DNA of 53,761 nt from Deltaproteobacteria bacterium (GCA_019312665.1 JAFDCZ010000044.1:1-53761); one strand, 5' to 3'. Positions 16,291 to 25,442 are shown, numbered from the stretch's first letter. Translations and numbers: made by a program. The notes: generated from the letters alone by a model not told the origin.

Positions 16291-16722
16291 ATGTCCGTCG
16301 GAGACCATTGTCGAAGGGATTTCTCCCGAGCCCAGGCGGGCGAGACGGTGCGCGAAGCCGCGATGCGCATGAAGGACGAGGACTCCGGCTGCCTGATCGT
16401 GGTGGACGACAAGGACCGGCCGATCGGGACGCTGACGGACCGGGACATCGCCATGCAAGTGCTTCGGCGCAACCGGGACCCGGATGAGACTTCGATCGGC
16501 GAGGTGATGCACGAGGAGATCACCAGCCTTTGGGAGGCCGCGCCGCTGCTCACGGCGTTCCGGCGCATGCGCACGGACGGCCTGCGACGGATCCCGGTGA
16601 TCGGCGACGGCGGTGAGGTCGTCGGCGTCATGGAATGGGACGACGCTCTCGGGATCATCGCCACCGAGCTTGCCCAGGTGGCTCGCGTCGCCAGCTCCCA
16701 ACGGAACCGGGCACAGGACTGA
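16291..16722 (+). CDS. CBS-domain-pair protein
   Basis: Stand-alone Bateman module of 143 residues: two CBS repeats, the first ending GTLTDRDIAMQVL and the second ending GVMEWDDALGII, linked by IGEVMHEEITSLW. Such modules bind adenosine nucleotides and sense energy state or regulate partners. The ATG has GGAGG seven bases upstream. It is 10 bases ahead of a second CBS gene, so the two probably act together. A small hairpin GTCGCC/GGCGAC (16253-16272) lies in the leader. Confidence 0.9.
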   Translation: MSVGDHCRRDFSRAQAGETVREAAMRMKDEDSGCLIVVDDKDRPIGTLTDRDIAMQVLRRNRDPDETSIGEVMHEEITSLWEAAPLLTAFRRMRTDGLRRIPVIGDGGEVVGVMEWDDALGIIATELAQVARVASSQRNRAQD

Positions 16723-16732
16723 GGAGAAGATC

Positions 16733-17299
16733 ATGCGTTCAGCAGAAGAGTACGAATCGACCGCCGTCACGGTGCGACCGAACGCGGATGTCCGAGAGAT
16801 CGCAGACGAGATGGACGCCCATGCCGTGGGCTCCGTGGTCGTCGTCGATTCGGACGGCTCCCCGATCGGCATCGTCACCGATCGAGATCTCGTCCTTCGC
16901 GTCGTCGCGGCCGGGCGCGACCCGGAGAAGACGGAAGCCTCGGATGTGATGTCGTCCCCGGTGTTCACCGCCAATCGCCGCACTCCCACCGTCGAATTGC
17001 TCGGCATGCTCGAAGAGCGCGGTGTGCGAAGGGTGCCGCTCCTGGAAGGTGGCAAACTGGTAGGCCTCGTCTCGCTCGACGATCTGGTCATGGAGCTAGG
17101 CGTGCAGTGCTGGAACATCTCGGAGGCGGTGAGTTCCGAGATCCGCGAAGCCGCACGCTCGGCACGAGGCCGAAGACGGCGGGAAGCACGCCGTGAAACC
17201 TTGGATGATGTGCGGCACGGCCTGAGCAATGCCGGCGGGCATCTGCGCAAGCGGGTGGTCGGGGAGCTTAGAGATCTGCTCGATCGGATCGACGACTAG
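16733..17299 (+). CDS. CBS-domain-pair protein with basic C-terminal extension
   Basis: Protein of 188 residues. Residues 1-125 are two CBS repeats (GIVTDRDLVLRVVAAGRD in the first, GLVSLDDLVMELG in the second, joined by ASDVMSSPVFTANRR). Residues about 130-188 form a charged, probably helical tail rich in Arg (ARSARGRRRREARRETLDD) not present in the neighbour. The tail could bind nucleic acid, membrane phospholipid or a partner; that is inference. ATG 16733 is preceded by GAGGAGA. Paired with the upstream CBS gene. Confidence 0.9.
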   Translation: MRSAEEYESTAVTVRPNADVREIADEMDAHAVGSVVVVDSDGSPIGIVTDRDLVLRVVAAGRDPEKTEASDVMSSPVFTANRRTPTVELLGMLEERGVRRVPLLEGGKLVGLVSLDDLVMELGVQCWNISEAVSSEIREAARSARGRRRREARRETLDDVRHGLSNAGGHLRKRVVGELRDLLDRIDD

Positions 17300-17312
17300 G
17301 CTGCGCTGCGGC

Positions 17313-18428
17313 CTAGGAGCTTCCGTTGGCTTCGCCTTCCCACAATGAGAGGACGTTGCCGGTGGCAGGTGCAGCCCGGCCCTCCAGCGTATCCGCGTAG
17401 ACGTTCGCCAGGGCTTCGCGCCCGTGGCCCCGCTCGACCTGGAGCCAGCCCTTTGCGGCCTTCCGGAAGTCCGTCCAGGCTGCGCCGACTCGCTCCTGGA
17501 AGCCCGCGCTTCCCCAATCCTTGATGCGCTTCTGGATCTGGGTGGGCGCGAAGAAGAACTCGGGCTTGGGCCCTTGTAGATGGGTGCTTCCCTGACCCGC
17601 CTCCCAATGGGTCACGCCGATATTGCAGGTGTATTTGAGCTGATCCTCGAAGCGTTCGTAGATGGCGCGGGTCACGCCGCCATCACCCGCCATGTCGACG
17701 AAGATGGCCGGAGCGTCTGCGGGGAGTGAGCTGATCTCGTCGTAGAGCCTTACCTCGTCGTAGGTCCCCAAGCCTTTCACGAATTCGAGATTGCGCGATG
17801 AGGTGAGACCAATGGCCTTGGCCTGGCCTCGGGCCGCGACCCGATGGGCCAAGGCGATCGATGTCTTGCTCGAAGCGCTCGAGATCAACACGGTGCGCGC
17901 GTCGCCGAGATCCTGATCGGATAGAAAATCTTCCGCCAGGAACGAGGTCAAGAACAGACCGCGCAGGAGCATCGTCAGATCTTCGGTATCGGGCGTGTAG
18001 AGATCGTCATGATCGACCGGGGAATACTGCGCATAGGCCGGCGCCAGCCCCTTCCGATGGGGAGCGGCATCCACGATCTGCCCGGAAGTCACCGCGCCGG
18101 GCTGGATCTCCAGGTAGCGGGACATCGGGAAGAAGCCGAAGCAGCGCGTTCCCTCGGCCACATCCGGGTGGGTCGAAGCGATGACATCCCCGAATCCCAT
18201 CGCCGGAATCCGTCCCCAACCCTCCTCGGCGGGAAAGAAGCGCCAGTAGCCCAACATGTCGCCAGCTACGGCGTAGGTGATGTTGTTCGCGGTGAGGGCG
18301 AAACGATCCACCCGGAAACGAACACGCCCCGGCGCAAGCGCACCCGGCTCGGCCTCATCCACGAACTTCGTCTGATGCCAATCGTCCTTGCGAACGAGAA
18401 AATCTAGGCCCGGCGCGGTACTGGTCAT
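17313..18428 (-). CDS. DUF2855 family protein (MDR-like)
   Basis: Protein of 371 residues that matches the DUF2855 family in its features: NNITYAVAGDMLGYWRFFPA, GFGDVIAS, RCFGFFPMSRYL, and a Rossmann-like middle ISSASSKTSIALAHRVA. The family is thought to be related to quinone oxidoreductase-like medium-chain reductases, but no reaction is known. The ATG has AGGAGG four bases upstream; the frame remains open for 61 further codons that are not family-like. It diverges from the MFS transporter, with 103 bases between the starts, so the two may share control and possibly a substrate. Confidence 0.88.
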   Translation of the reverse strand: MTSTAPGLDFLVRKDDWHQTKFVDEAEPGALAPGRVRFRVDRFALTANNITYAVAGDMLGYWRFFPAEEGWGRIPAMGFGDVIASTHPDVAEGTRCFGFFPMSRYLEIQPGAVTSGQIVDAAPHRKGLAPAYAQYSPVDHDDLYTPDTEDLTMLLRGLFLTSFLAEDFLSDQDLGDARTVLISSASSKTSIALAHRVAARGQAKAIGLTSSRNLEFVKGLGTYDEVRLYDEISSLPADAPAIFVDMAGDGGVTRAIYERFEDQLKYTCNIGVTHWEAGQGSTHLQGPKPEFFFAPTQIQKRIKDWGSAGFQERVGAAWTDFRKAAKGWLQVERGHGREALANVYADTLEGRAAPATGNVLSLWEGEANGSS

Positions 18429-18531
18429 GCGTCCTCCTGAGGCTCGCGGGATGATGCCACGGGTTGCCAGGAGAAGCGCCTCGAACGATCGGGGTTGACC
18501 CCATCCCCCCGGCTGGAGCAGAGTCCCGGGG

Positions 18532-19875
18532 ATGCAGGACGCACCCGGCGACGCCGACGCTTCGAACACCGACGCGACGCCGTCCGAACCGGAGTTCAGC
18601 TCGGGGGTCACACGCTACGCCCTGGGCCTGCTGGTGGTCGTCTACGTCTTCAACTTCGTGGATCGCTCGATCCTCTCGATCCTGCAAGACTCGATCAAGG
18701 CCGAGTTCGACCTCTCAGATGCCCAACTCGGCTGGCTTCAGGGAATCGCCTTCGCCTTTCTCTACTCGACCCTGGGCATTCCGATCGCCCGGTTTGCCGA
18801 CCGCAATGTCCGACGCTCGGTGATCGCCCTCGCCGTCTTTGCCTGGAGCGGCATGACGATGCTCACCGGCTTTGCTCGCGGCTTCGTGGAGCTGTTCCTC
18901 GCGAGAGTTGGCGTCGGCATTGGCGAAGCAGGTTGCAGCCCGCCGGCCCACTCATTGATCTCGGATCTCTTCCGCCCGGAACGACGTGCCACCGCCCTCG
19001 CCGTCTACTCCCTCGGGATTCCGATTGGCAGCGCCATCGGCACCTTCGCGGGAGGATGGATCAACCAGCTCTTCGATTGGCGGACGGCCTTCATCGTGGT
19101 GGGCCTTCCGGGAATTCTGCTGGCGGTCCTCGTGCGGTTCACGCTCCGCGAGCCGACCCGCGGCTACTGGGACCCCCCGGCACGATCCACCGACGCAGCG
19201 GCGGAGCGCGAGTCAGCGATGGATGTGATTCGCTATCTCCTCAGCCTTGCCTCGTTCCGGCATCTCGCGTTTGCCGGTTCGCTCCACGCATTCTACGGCT
19301 ATGGAGCCGGAGCCTTCATTCCGTCGTTCTTTCGCCGATTGCACGACTTCGGCGACCAGACCGGCGAGCTCGGTACGTGGCTCGCTGCGATTGGTATCAC
19401 GACGGGCGCACTCGGCACGTTCATGGGCGGGTGGCTCTCCGACCGGATCGCAAGGAACGACGCTCGCTGGTACGCGTGGCTGCCAGCTGTCGCGACTGCG
19501 ATCGGCGTACCCTTCGCGTTCCTCTTCTATCTCTGGCCCGACGGGCGCGAAGCCCTTGCGATCTACGCATTGCCAGCCGTGCTAGGCGGGATGTATCTGG
19601 GCCCGACGTTCGCGATGACCCAGGCCCTCGTTCCGCCCCGGATGCGGGCGGTGGCATCCGCCGTCCTCCTCTTCATGCTGAACATGATCGGCCTGGGCCT
19701 CGGGCCGCTATGCGTCGGGATGGTGAGCGACTGGTTGGAGCCCAGCTATGGCATCGAATCGATTCGCTGGGCACTCCTGAGTGTCGTCGTCATCTGCGCA
19801 ACCTGGTCCGTCCTGCACTACCTGCTGGCTGCGCGGACGCTACGGGCGGACCTCGCTCGTCAGCACGAGGGCTGA
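18532..19875 (+). CDS. Spinster-type MFS transporter
   Basis: Twelve-segment major facilitator protein of 447 residues in the inner membrane. Typical features are NFVDRSILSILQDSIKAEF in helix 1, GWLQGIAFAFLYSTLGIPIA in helix 2, the loop ARFADRNVRRSVIAL, and GIGEAGCSPPAHSLISDLF in helix 4, a signature of the spinster-like group. The N-terminal 25 residues are acidic and cytosolic. The divergent DUF2855 gene may be functionally linked. Members of this group move lipids or aromatic or sugar-like molecules; direction and substrate cannot be read here. Confidence 0.9.
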   Translation: MQDAPGDADASNTDATPSEPEFSSGVTRYALGLLVVVYVFNFVDRSILSILQDSIKAEFDLSDAQLGWLQGIAFAFLYSTLGIPIARFADRNVRRSVIALAVFAWSGMTMLTGFARGFVELFLARVGVGIGEAGCSPPAHSLISDLFRPERRATALAVYSLGIPIGSAIGTFAGGWINQLFDWRTAFIVVGLPGILLAVLVRFTLREPTRGYWDPPARSTDAAAERESAMDVIRYLLSLASFRHLAFAGSLHAFYGYGAGAFIPSFFRRLHDFGDQTGELGTWLAAIGITTGALGTFMGGWLSDRIARNDARWYAWLPAVATAIGVPFAFLFYLWPDGREALAIYALPAVLGGMYLGPTFAMTQALVPPRMRAVASAVLLFMLNMIGLGLGPLCVGMVSDWLEPSYGIESIRWALLSVVVICATWSVLHYLLAARTLRADLARQHEG

Positions 19876-19895
19876 CGGCGGGCGCAAAGCTCCGT

Positions 19896-20321
19896 TCACG
19901 CGCCGGATTGCATCTTCTCCAGCATGCGCGCCATCTGCGCATGAACCATCTGGATCGCCTGGAGCGGACGGATCATCACCTTGAACTCGACGATCCGCCC
20001 TTCGTCGTTGCAGGTGATGATGTCGACGCCGTTGACGTACTTGCCATCCATCTCCGTCTCGAACTCGAGCATGGCGTGGTTTCCGCTGAGGATCTGCTTC
20101 GTGTAGCGGAACTTCCCCTTGCTGCCGTCCGAGCTGGCCTTCTTGCCGCCGCCGATCGTACTCCCCGCGGCGCCGAGGTAGAGCTTCGTCACGTCCTTGC
20201 CCTTCTGGGGCGTGAAGACCACCGGCGAGAGGAAGACGACATCATCGTCGAGCAGGTCGTCGAGAACGGTCGCGTCTCCCGCCACGACTTTGTGCCAGCG
20301 CTCGATGGTTTCCTCGATCAT
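19896..20321 (-). CDS. NTF2/SnoaL-like protein
   Basis: Small cone-shaped alpha+beta protein of 141 residues. It begins MIEETIERWHKVVAGDATVL, then DLLDDDVVFLSPV, and ends with beta strands GVDIITCNDEGRIVEFKVMI, the usual NTF2-like ending. Such proteins are ligand-binding or isomerase/hydrolase folds; no catalytic residue can be assigned. ATG 20321 has GAGGAGA six bases upstream. The gene is convergent with the MFS gene and divergent from the DUF1330 gene. Confidence 0.85.
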   Translation of the reverse strand: MIEETIERWHKVVAGDATVLDDLLDDDVVFLSPVVFTPQKGKDVTKLYLGAAGSTIGGGKKASSDGSKGKFRYTKQILSGNHAMLEFETEMDGKYVNGVDIITCNDEGRIVEFKVMIRPLQAIQMVHAQMARMLEKMQSGA

Positions 20322-20345
20322 CTCGGTTCTCCTCGGAGTGATTAA

Positions 20346-20362
20346 TGGCACAGACTATGCCA
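20346..20362. promoter_or_regulatory. Palindrome / sigma-54-like site between divergent genes
   Basis: TGGCA (20346-20350) and TGCCA (20358-20362) are inverted arms seven bases apart in the 72-base gap between the NTF2-like and DUF1330 genes. The plus strand also has GG and GC exactly 10 bases apart (20347-20348 and 20359-20360), the -24/-12 spacing of a sigma-54 promoter. Both readings are tentative. Confidence 0.3.
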
Positions 20363-20393
20363 CCATCTGGGTCCGCCGTCGAATGGAGATGCC

Positions 20394-20804
20394 ATGAAAG
20401 TCGAAAATGCCGTCCACCCGGATCCCGCGAACATCAAGCCCTTCATCGAGACCGATGGACCGGTCTGCATGGTCAATCTGCTGAAGTTTCGCGAGAAGGC
20501 CGCGTACCCGGATGGGCGTGACCCGGAGCTCTCGGGCCGGGAAGCCTACCTGCGTTACGGGCGGGCCATGGTGAAGCTGGTCGAAGCGACCGGTGGACGC
20601 TTCATCTTCGCAGCCGAGGTGAAGGGATTGCTGCTGGGCGAGGTCGAGGAACTATGGGACGAGGTCGGGATCGTCGAGTACCCGTCGTCGAAGGCGTTGA
20701 TCGAAATCGCATCGACTCCGGAATTCCGAGAGATCGAGGTCCACCGCGAAGCCGGCTTGGCCGGGCAGCTCAATCTGACGACTTCCGAACGGAGCGCGCT
20801 CTAG
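20394..20804 (+). CDS. DUF1330-family protein
   Basis: Small ferredoxin-like alpha+beta barrel protein of 136 residues. GPVCMVNLLKFREKA, SGREAYLRYGRAM, GGRFIFAAEVKGLLLG and WDEVGIVEYPSSKALIEIAS are the DUF1330 landmarks. Related proteins are dimeric and may be monooxygenases or isomerases of small metabolites, but the family is uncharacterised. ATG 20394 follows GGAG. The last four bases overlap the 3' end of the convergent DUF362 gene. Confidence 0.88.
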   Translation: MKVENAVHPDPANIKPFIETDGPVCMVNLLKFREKAAYPDGRDPELSGREAYLRYGRAMVKLVEATGGRFIFAAEVKGLLLGEVEELWDEVGIVEYPSSKALIEIASTPEFREIEVHREAGLAGQLNLTTSERSAL

Positions 20805-22003
20805 GTCGTCCGCGCGACCAACTGGTTCCTGAGTGCCTCGGGTAGGGAGCCGTCCGCATCGAGCAGTTCGAGGGTCGGCCTTCCGCCCGTCGCGAAGGCC
20901 CGCGCCAACACGCGATCGTCCTCGATGCGGTTCATGTCGTAGCGGCGGAGGCGTTCCATGCGAAACGCTTCGCCGATGCCGCCGAGCCAGGTCGTGACCA
21001 TCCGGTTGGCCAGGTTCGCGTAGAGCTCCGAGGTGTTCGGATCGGTGAACATGCCGTCGCGTTTGGCCGGGTCCATGGCGGCCCGGTTCTCGATCAGCCA
21101 GGCCAGCGAGATCATGTCATGGGCGACCAGATCCGGGCTCGCGAAGACGATGCCGGTCTCGGGCTCGGCAACGAACCCCGAATCGGGCCCAAAGGTCGTC
21201 ATCACCTTCGTCGCCGAGCTGAGGACCAGCCGCTGTTTATCGGCTACGGCCCGGACGGTATTCGCGTCCGCGGTCTTCTCGGCGAAGGTTCCCGCATCAC
21301 GGTGGTACTCGAGGCGCGAATCGTGGCGCCACCAGCCCACGGCGGCCTTGAGGCCGAGCGTGCTGCCGGCCAGCAGATGGCGGGCGGTGCGAGGCATGAG
21401 CACCACGTGGTCCACCTCGTTCAGGATCGCGGGCAACATGACCGAGGCCTTCCACGATCCGCCCGCGACCGGCGTGTCCTCGAAAAAGGCGTCCCAGCCA
21501 GCTTCCTCGAACACGTGCAGAACTCCGCCCGCCTCTTCGGTTGCCTTCGCCAGGCCGTTGCGCTCCATCAGCTCCCGGGTACTGCCCTGAAGACTGTCCG
21601 GGTAGAAGCGGACGAACTGCACGCCCGCCATGTCCGCCACGATCACGCGACCCGCTCCGCGTTCCTTCAGCAGGCCAATCATTGCGCGAACGGCCAACGG
21701 ATCGGTCGTTGCGGGATAGACGTTTCCGGAGTTGCATGCGGGCTTGAGCAGCACCGTATCGCCACGAGAGAGCCAGGCGAAATCCGTGGCCGCCAGCGCC
21801 GCGGCGCGCACGGCCCGAATCGTCTCCTCCGCGGGTGCACCCCTCGCCACGCCTGCGATGGCGACCGGCGCCTGCCCGCGCAGAGCGTACGTACCGGCAG
21901 GCTCGCTCTTTGCGAGGCTCTGCTCGGGCAGCATTGCAGCACAGGCCCCGGCGGCAGCCAGCTGACCGAATTTCCGGCGACTCATCAGGCTCGGATCTGC
22001 CAT
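20801..22003 (-). CDS. Tat-exported DUF362 family protein
   Basis: Protein of 400 residues with a twin-arginine signal (SRRKFGQLAAAGACAAML, residues 8-25), so it should be exported folded. The mature part matches DUF362: DTVLLKPACNSGNVYPATTD, then RVIVADMAG, VDHVVLMPRTARH, LGLKAAVGWWRHDSR and a final FASPDLVAHDMISLAWL. Many DUF362 proteins carry ferredoxin clusters; no CxxC clusters are seen here. Function unknown. It is convergent with the DUF1330 gene and divergent from the thioesterase. Confidence 0.85.
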   Translation of the reverse strand: MADPSLMSRRKFGQLAAAGACAAMLPEQSLAKSEPAGTYALRGQAPVAIAGVARGAPAEETIRAVRAAALAATDFAWLSRGDTVLLKPACNSGNVYPATTDPLAVRAMIGLLKERGAGRVIVADMAGVQFVRFYPDSLQGSTRELMERNGLAKATEEAGGVLHVFEEAGWDAFFEDTPVAGGSWKASVMLPAILNEVDHVVLMPRTARHLLAGSTLGLKAAVGWWRHDSRLEYHRDAGTFAEKTADANTVRAVADKQRLVLSSATKVMTTFGPDSGFVAEPETGIVFASPDLVAHDMISLAWLIENRAAMDPAKRDGMFTDPNTSELYANLANRMVTTWLGGIGEAFRMERLRRYDMNRIEDDRVLARAFATGGRPTLELLDADGSLPEALRNQLVARTT

Positions 22004-22065
22004 GACCTCTCCTCCTTGGGCTCGCCCTCAGGATAGATCAAGCGGTATGTTGCGAAACCCACCGC

Positions 22066-22081
22066 AAAGGAGACCCGACTG
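22066..22081 (+). promoter_or_regulatory. Ribosome binding site and apparent CTG start of the thioesterase
   Basis: AAAGGAG (22066-22072) is a strong Shine-Dalgarno sequence. Six bases later is CTG (22079-22081), in frame with the hot-dog thioesterase at a point that restores its expected N-terminal strand. No ATG, GTG or TTG lies at a suitable distance in that frame. Confidence 0.5.
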
Positions 22082-22528
22082 CAAAACCAGGCCCGCGCAC
22101 CCGCCCCGGAGGGGTGCTTCCAGCGCCGTCGAGTGATCGTGGCGAGCGACATCGATGAGTTGGGCCACGTCAACAACGTGGTCTGGGTGGGCTTCGCGGT
22201 CGAGCTGGCGATGGCCCACTCCACTTCCGTCGGGCTCGACATGGCCGCCTACCAGAAACTGGGCGGCGTCTGGGTCGCCCGACGCCATGAGATCGACTAC
22301 GTGCGCTCCGCTTGCCTGGGCGATGAGATCTTGGAAGAAACCTGGGTCGTCAAGATGCGCGCCGCCCGTTCGATCCGCCGGGCTCGCTTCCTCTCTGCGG
22401 ATGGCCAGGAACTCGTACGCTGCCGCATGGAATGGGCCTTCGTCGACTTCGACTCCCTACGCCCCCGCCGCGTTCCCCCCGAGGTCCTCACCCGCTTCAC
22501 CCAGATTCCAGACGCGAATTCCGACTGA
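22079..22528 (+). CDS. Acyl-CoA thioesterase, hot-dog fold (FadM/4HBT-like)
   Basis: Thioesterase of about 149 residues that hydrolyses acyl-CoA. The hot-dog core is visible: RRRVIVASDIDELGHVNN (with the catalytic Asp region), VWVGFAVELAMAHS, the second strand GGVWVARRHEIDYVRSACLG and WVVKMRAARSIRRARFL. The strand before RRRVIV needs residues upstream of the first standard start, GTG 22133, so translation probably begins at the CTG at 22079, six bases after AAGGAG. It diverges from the DUF362 gene. Substrate chain is not evident. Confidence 0.8.
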   Translation: MQNQARAPAPEGCFQRRRVIVASDIDELGHVNNVVWVGFAVELAMAHSTSVGLDMAAYQKLGGVWVARRHEIDYVRSACLGDEILEETWVVKMRAARSIRRARFLSADGQELVRCRMEWAFVDFDSLRPRRVPPEVLTRFTQIPDANSD

Positions 22529-22552
22529 CCCCGTCCCCGCTCGCTGAGTTTT

Positions 22553-24358
22553 CTAGCGGGTGGCGGCTTGCAGGCGGGCTTCGAGGGCGCTCAGCTCGTC
22601 TTCCAACTCGGAAGGCAGGCGGGTGCCGAACTGCTGATAGTACTCGCGGATCGGCGGAATCTCTGCGAGCCAGCCTTCGATATCGACGGCCAGCAGCTCG
22701 GCGACGTCATCGTCGTCGAGGGCGAGGCCGCTGAGATCGAGTTCGCCGGGAGCGGGCACGGTGCCGATCGGGGTTTCCAGGCCATCGATCTTGCCGGTGG
22801 TGCGCTCGAAGACCCACTTCAGCACGCGGCCGTTGTCGCCAAAGCCCGGCCAGAGGAAATCACCCCCCGAACTCTTGCGGAACCAGTTGACGTAGAAGAT
22901 CTGGGGCAGCTTCGCGCCGGGATGATTGCCGATCTCGAGCCAGTGGCCCCAGTAATCGGCCATGTTGTATCCGCAGAAGGGCAGCATGGCCATCGGGTCG
23001 CGGCGCAGCTCGCCCACCTTGCCCGCGGCGGCCGCGGTCTTCTCGCTCGACATGATCGAGCCCAGGAAGGTGCCGTGCTGCCAATCGCGGCTCTCGTGCA
23101 CCAGCGGCACGACCGTGGCGCGGCGACCACCGAACAGGATCGCGCTGATAGGCACGCCCTTCGGATCCTCCCACTCGGGAGCGATCACCGGGCATTGGCT
23201 GGCGGGCGCGGTGAAGCGGGCGTTCGGGTGGGAAGCCGGCGTTTCCGTTTCGGGCGTCCAATCGTTGCCACGCCAGTCGATGAGGTGAGCCGGCTTGTCG
23301 CTCATCTGCTCCCACCAGATGTCACCGTCGTCGGTCTTCGCCACGTTCGTGAAGATGGAGTTCTTCTCGAGGCTGAGCATCGCGTTCGGATTCGATTTCA
23401 TGCTCGTGCCCGGCGCCACGCCGAAGAATCCGGCCTCAGGATTGATGGCGTAGAGCTGCCCATCGTCACCAAACTTCATCCAGGCGATGTCGTCGCCGAC
23501 GGTCTCGACCTTCCAGCCGGGGATGGTCGGGTTCAGCATGGCGAGGTTCGTCTTGCCACAGGCACTGGGGAAGGCAGCGGCGACGAAGCGCACCTCGTTC
23601 TCGGGCGAGGTGAGCTTGAGAATCAGCATGTGCTCGGCGAGCCAACCTTCGTCCCGAGCCATGGTGCTGGCGATGCGCAGCGCGAAGCATTTCTTGCCGA
23701 GTAGTGCGTTGCCGCCGTAGCCGGAGCCGTAGCTCCATATCTCGCGGGTTTCAGGGAAGTGCACGATGTACTTGTTGTCACCGTTGCAAGGCCAGGGCAC
23801 GTCGGCCTGGCCGGCTTCGAGCGGATGCCCCACCGAATGCAGGCACGGTACGAACACGCCGTCCGCTCCGAGGGCCTCCAGCACCGGCGCACCCATCCGG
23901 GTCATGATGCGCATGTTGGCCACGACGTAGGGCGAATCCGAGAGCTGCACTCCGATGTGTGCGATGCGCGAGCCGATCGGGCCCATCGAGAACGGAATGA
24001 CATACAGGGTTCGGCCGCGCATCGAACCCTCGAAGTACCCGCGCAGCGTCTCCTTCATTTCAACCGGGTCACGCCAGTTGTTGGTCGGGCCCGCGTCCTC
24101 TTCCTTCTCACAACAGATGTAGGTGCGGTCTTCGACCCGGGCCACGTCGGCCGGATCCGAGAGCACGAGGTAACTGCCAGGGCGCTTCGCGTCGTCCAGA
24201 CGCTCGGCGGTGCCGCTGGCCAGCATCAGTTCGAACATCTCGTCGTACTCGGCCTGGGATCCGTCGCACCAGCGAACCGAATCGGGCTGGGTCAGTGCGG
24301 CGATTTCATCGACCCAGGCGAGGAGACGAGCATTGGAAGTAGGGGCGTCGGAACTCAT
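22553..24358 (-). CDS. pckG: Phosphoenolpyruvate carboxykinase (GTP)
   Basis: Cytosolic gluconeogenic enzyme of 601 residues converting oxaloacetate and GTP to phosphoenolpyruvate. The P-loop [17 protein letters not shown] is near residues 258-275, with the upstream [18 protein letters not shown] and the downstream [10 protein letters not shown] and [12 protein letters not shown] metal and substrate sites. Length fits the GTP-type enzyme and not the ATP-type. ATG 24358 ([13 protein letters not shown]) has GAGG five bases upstream; the frame extends further upstream without family features. Presence of the GTP form fits growth on fatty acids, amino acids or other gluconeogenic carbon. It diverges from a GST gene. 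Confidence 0.97.
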   Translation of the reverse strand: MSSDAPTSNARLLAWVDEIAALTQPDSVRWCDGSQAEYDEMFELMLASGTAERLDDAKRPGSYLVLSDPADVARVEDRTYICCEKEEDAGPTNNWRDPVEMKETLRGYFEGSMRGRTLYVIPFSMGPIGSRIAHIGVQLSDSPYVVANMRIMTRMGAPVLEALGADGVFVPCLHSVGHPLEAGQADVPWPCNGDNKYIVHFPETREIWSYGSGYGGNALLGKKCFALRIASTMARDEGWLAEHMLILKLTSPENEVRFVAAAFPSACGKTNLAMLNPTIPGWKVETVGDDIAWMKFGDDGQLYAINPEAGFFGVAPGTSMKSNPNAMLSLEKNSIFTNVAKTDDGDIWWEQMSDKPAHLIDWRGNDWTPETETPASHPNARFTAPASQCPVIAPEWEDPKGVPISAILFGGRRATVVPLVHESRDWQHGTFLGSIMSSEKTAAAAGKVGELRRDPMAMLPFCGYNMADYWGHWLEIGNHPGAKLPQIFYVNWFRKSSGGDFLWPGFGDNGRVLKWVFERTTGKIDGLETPIGTVPAPGELDLSGLALDDDDVAELLAVDIEGWLAEIPPIREYYQQFGTRLPSELEDELSALEARLQAATR

Positions 24359-24654
24359 GGGGGCCTCGTTGTTGCTTTGCGATGGGAAATGAAAACGGGC
24401 CGAACTGCGCCTCTCTCGAAGGGCGACCCGGACGAAGCTCTGGGCTCGTCCAAGTAGGTGGCCTCCGGGCCCAGGCCGGTGACCCGGCCCGTGCCCGAAT
24501 CGCCCCATAAAGGGCACAGCGATCCGCTATTGGGCAGATCCTGACACGTTTAGCCGGTAATGGCAGGTGCAGAACCAGGTTTTCCCTTGACCCAAGAGGC
24601 CCCGTTTTGGGTAGAATTGGCATGTTTAGTGCCACTTGAAGCAGGAGTGCCCGA
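24359..24654. promoter_or_regulatory. Divergent control region between pckG and a GST gene
   Basis: This 296-base gap holds no gene. On the plus strand TTGACC (24587-24592) and TAGAAT (24612-24617) could be a promoter for the GST, but the 19-base spacer is long. The sequence AAGCAGGAG just before 24655 is its ribosome binding site. I see no clear pckG promoter. Confidence 0.3.
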
Positions 24655-25425
24655 ATGCCGCTCGACTACGTGGATTTCGAGGATGCGAAGCAGCGAACCG
24701 GCCTTCGAATGGTGGTCGTGACCGGCGTTCCGAGCCCTTGGGGCGAGGCCGCCAAGGGCATCCTGCACGTGAAGCAGATCCCCTGGGCTGCGGTGAAGCT
24801 CGATCAGGCCAGCGAGACGATGACCGAGTGGACCGGGGAGCAAAGTGGTCCGGTCGCCATTTATGAGAACGAGGCCCCTCGCGGTGGGTGGGCCGAGATC
24901 CTGTTGCTGGCGGAGCGGCTTGCACCTCGACCGGCCCTGCTCCCGACGGATGCAGGGGATCGCGCCCTGGTCCTTGGCCTCGCCCATGAGATCTGCGGCG
25001 AGATGGGCCTCGGCTGGTGCCGGAGGAACCTGGGGGTGCACGCGGGCCTCGCCGGGGGCGTAGGCTTCCCGAAGCCGATCGCCCAATACCTCGGCAGCAA
25101 ATACGGCTATCGGCCAGAGGAAGGAGACCTCTACGCCGCGCGAGTGATCGACGTTCTAGGCATGCTGGCGCGACGCCTCCGCGCTCAGCAAGCCGACGGA
25201 ACCCCGTACCTGCTGGGCGCATCCCTGACGGCAGTCGACATCTACAGCGCGACGTTCATGGCTCTCTTCAAGCCGCTTCCCCCTGAGCAATGCCCGATGC
25301 CCGAGGCCATGCGCCCGGCCTTCGAGAGCATGGATGAAGCGACCGCCAAGGCGCTCGATCCGATCCTGCTCGAGCACCGGGATTTCATCTACGCGAAGCA
25401 CCTCGAGCTACCGCTCTCAATCTGA
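24655..25425 (+). CDS. Glutathione S-transferase-like protein
   Basis: Protein of 256 residues with a thioredoxin-like N-terminal domain (RMVVVTGVPSPWGEAAKGIL, then QIPWAAVKLDQ and GPVAIYENEAPRGGWAEIL) and an all-helical C-terminal domain (GTPYLLGASLTAVDIYSAT is the GST C-domain N-capping region). The usual active-site Ser/Tyr/Cys is not obvious: the loop reads VPSPWGEAA. Catalytic activity is therefore uncertain. ATG 24655 follows GCAGGAG. It is 17 bases ahead of a membrane protein gene and probably shares its transcript. Confidence 0.78.
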   Translation: MPLDYVDFEDAKQRTGLRMVVVTGVPSPWGEAAKGILHVKQIPWAAVKLDQASETMTEWTGEQSGPVAIYENEAPRGGWAEILLLAERLAPRPALLPTDAGDRALVLGLAHEICGEMGLGWCRRNLGVHAGLAGGVGFPKPIAQYLGSKYGYRPEEGDLYAARVIDVLGMLARRLRAQQADGTPYLLGASLTAVDIYSATFMALFKPLPPEQCPMPEAMRPAFESMDEATAKALDPILLEHRDFIYAKHLELPLSI

Positions 25426-25442
25426 GCAAGAAAGGGAGTTCC

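Noticed and set aside
24619-24632. Sigma-54-like GG-N10-GC just upstream of the GST at 24655
   Set aside because: The predicted start of transcription would fall inside the ribosome binding site, leaving too short a leader.
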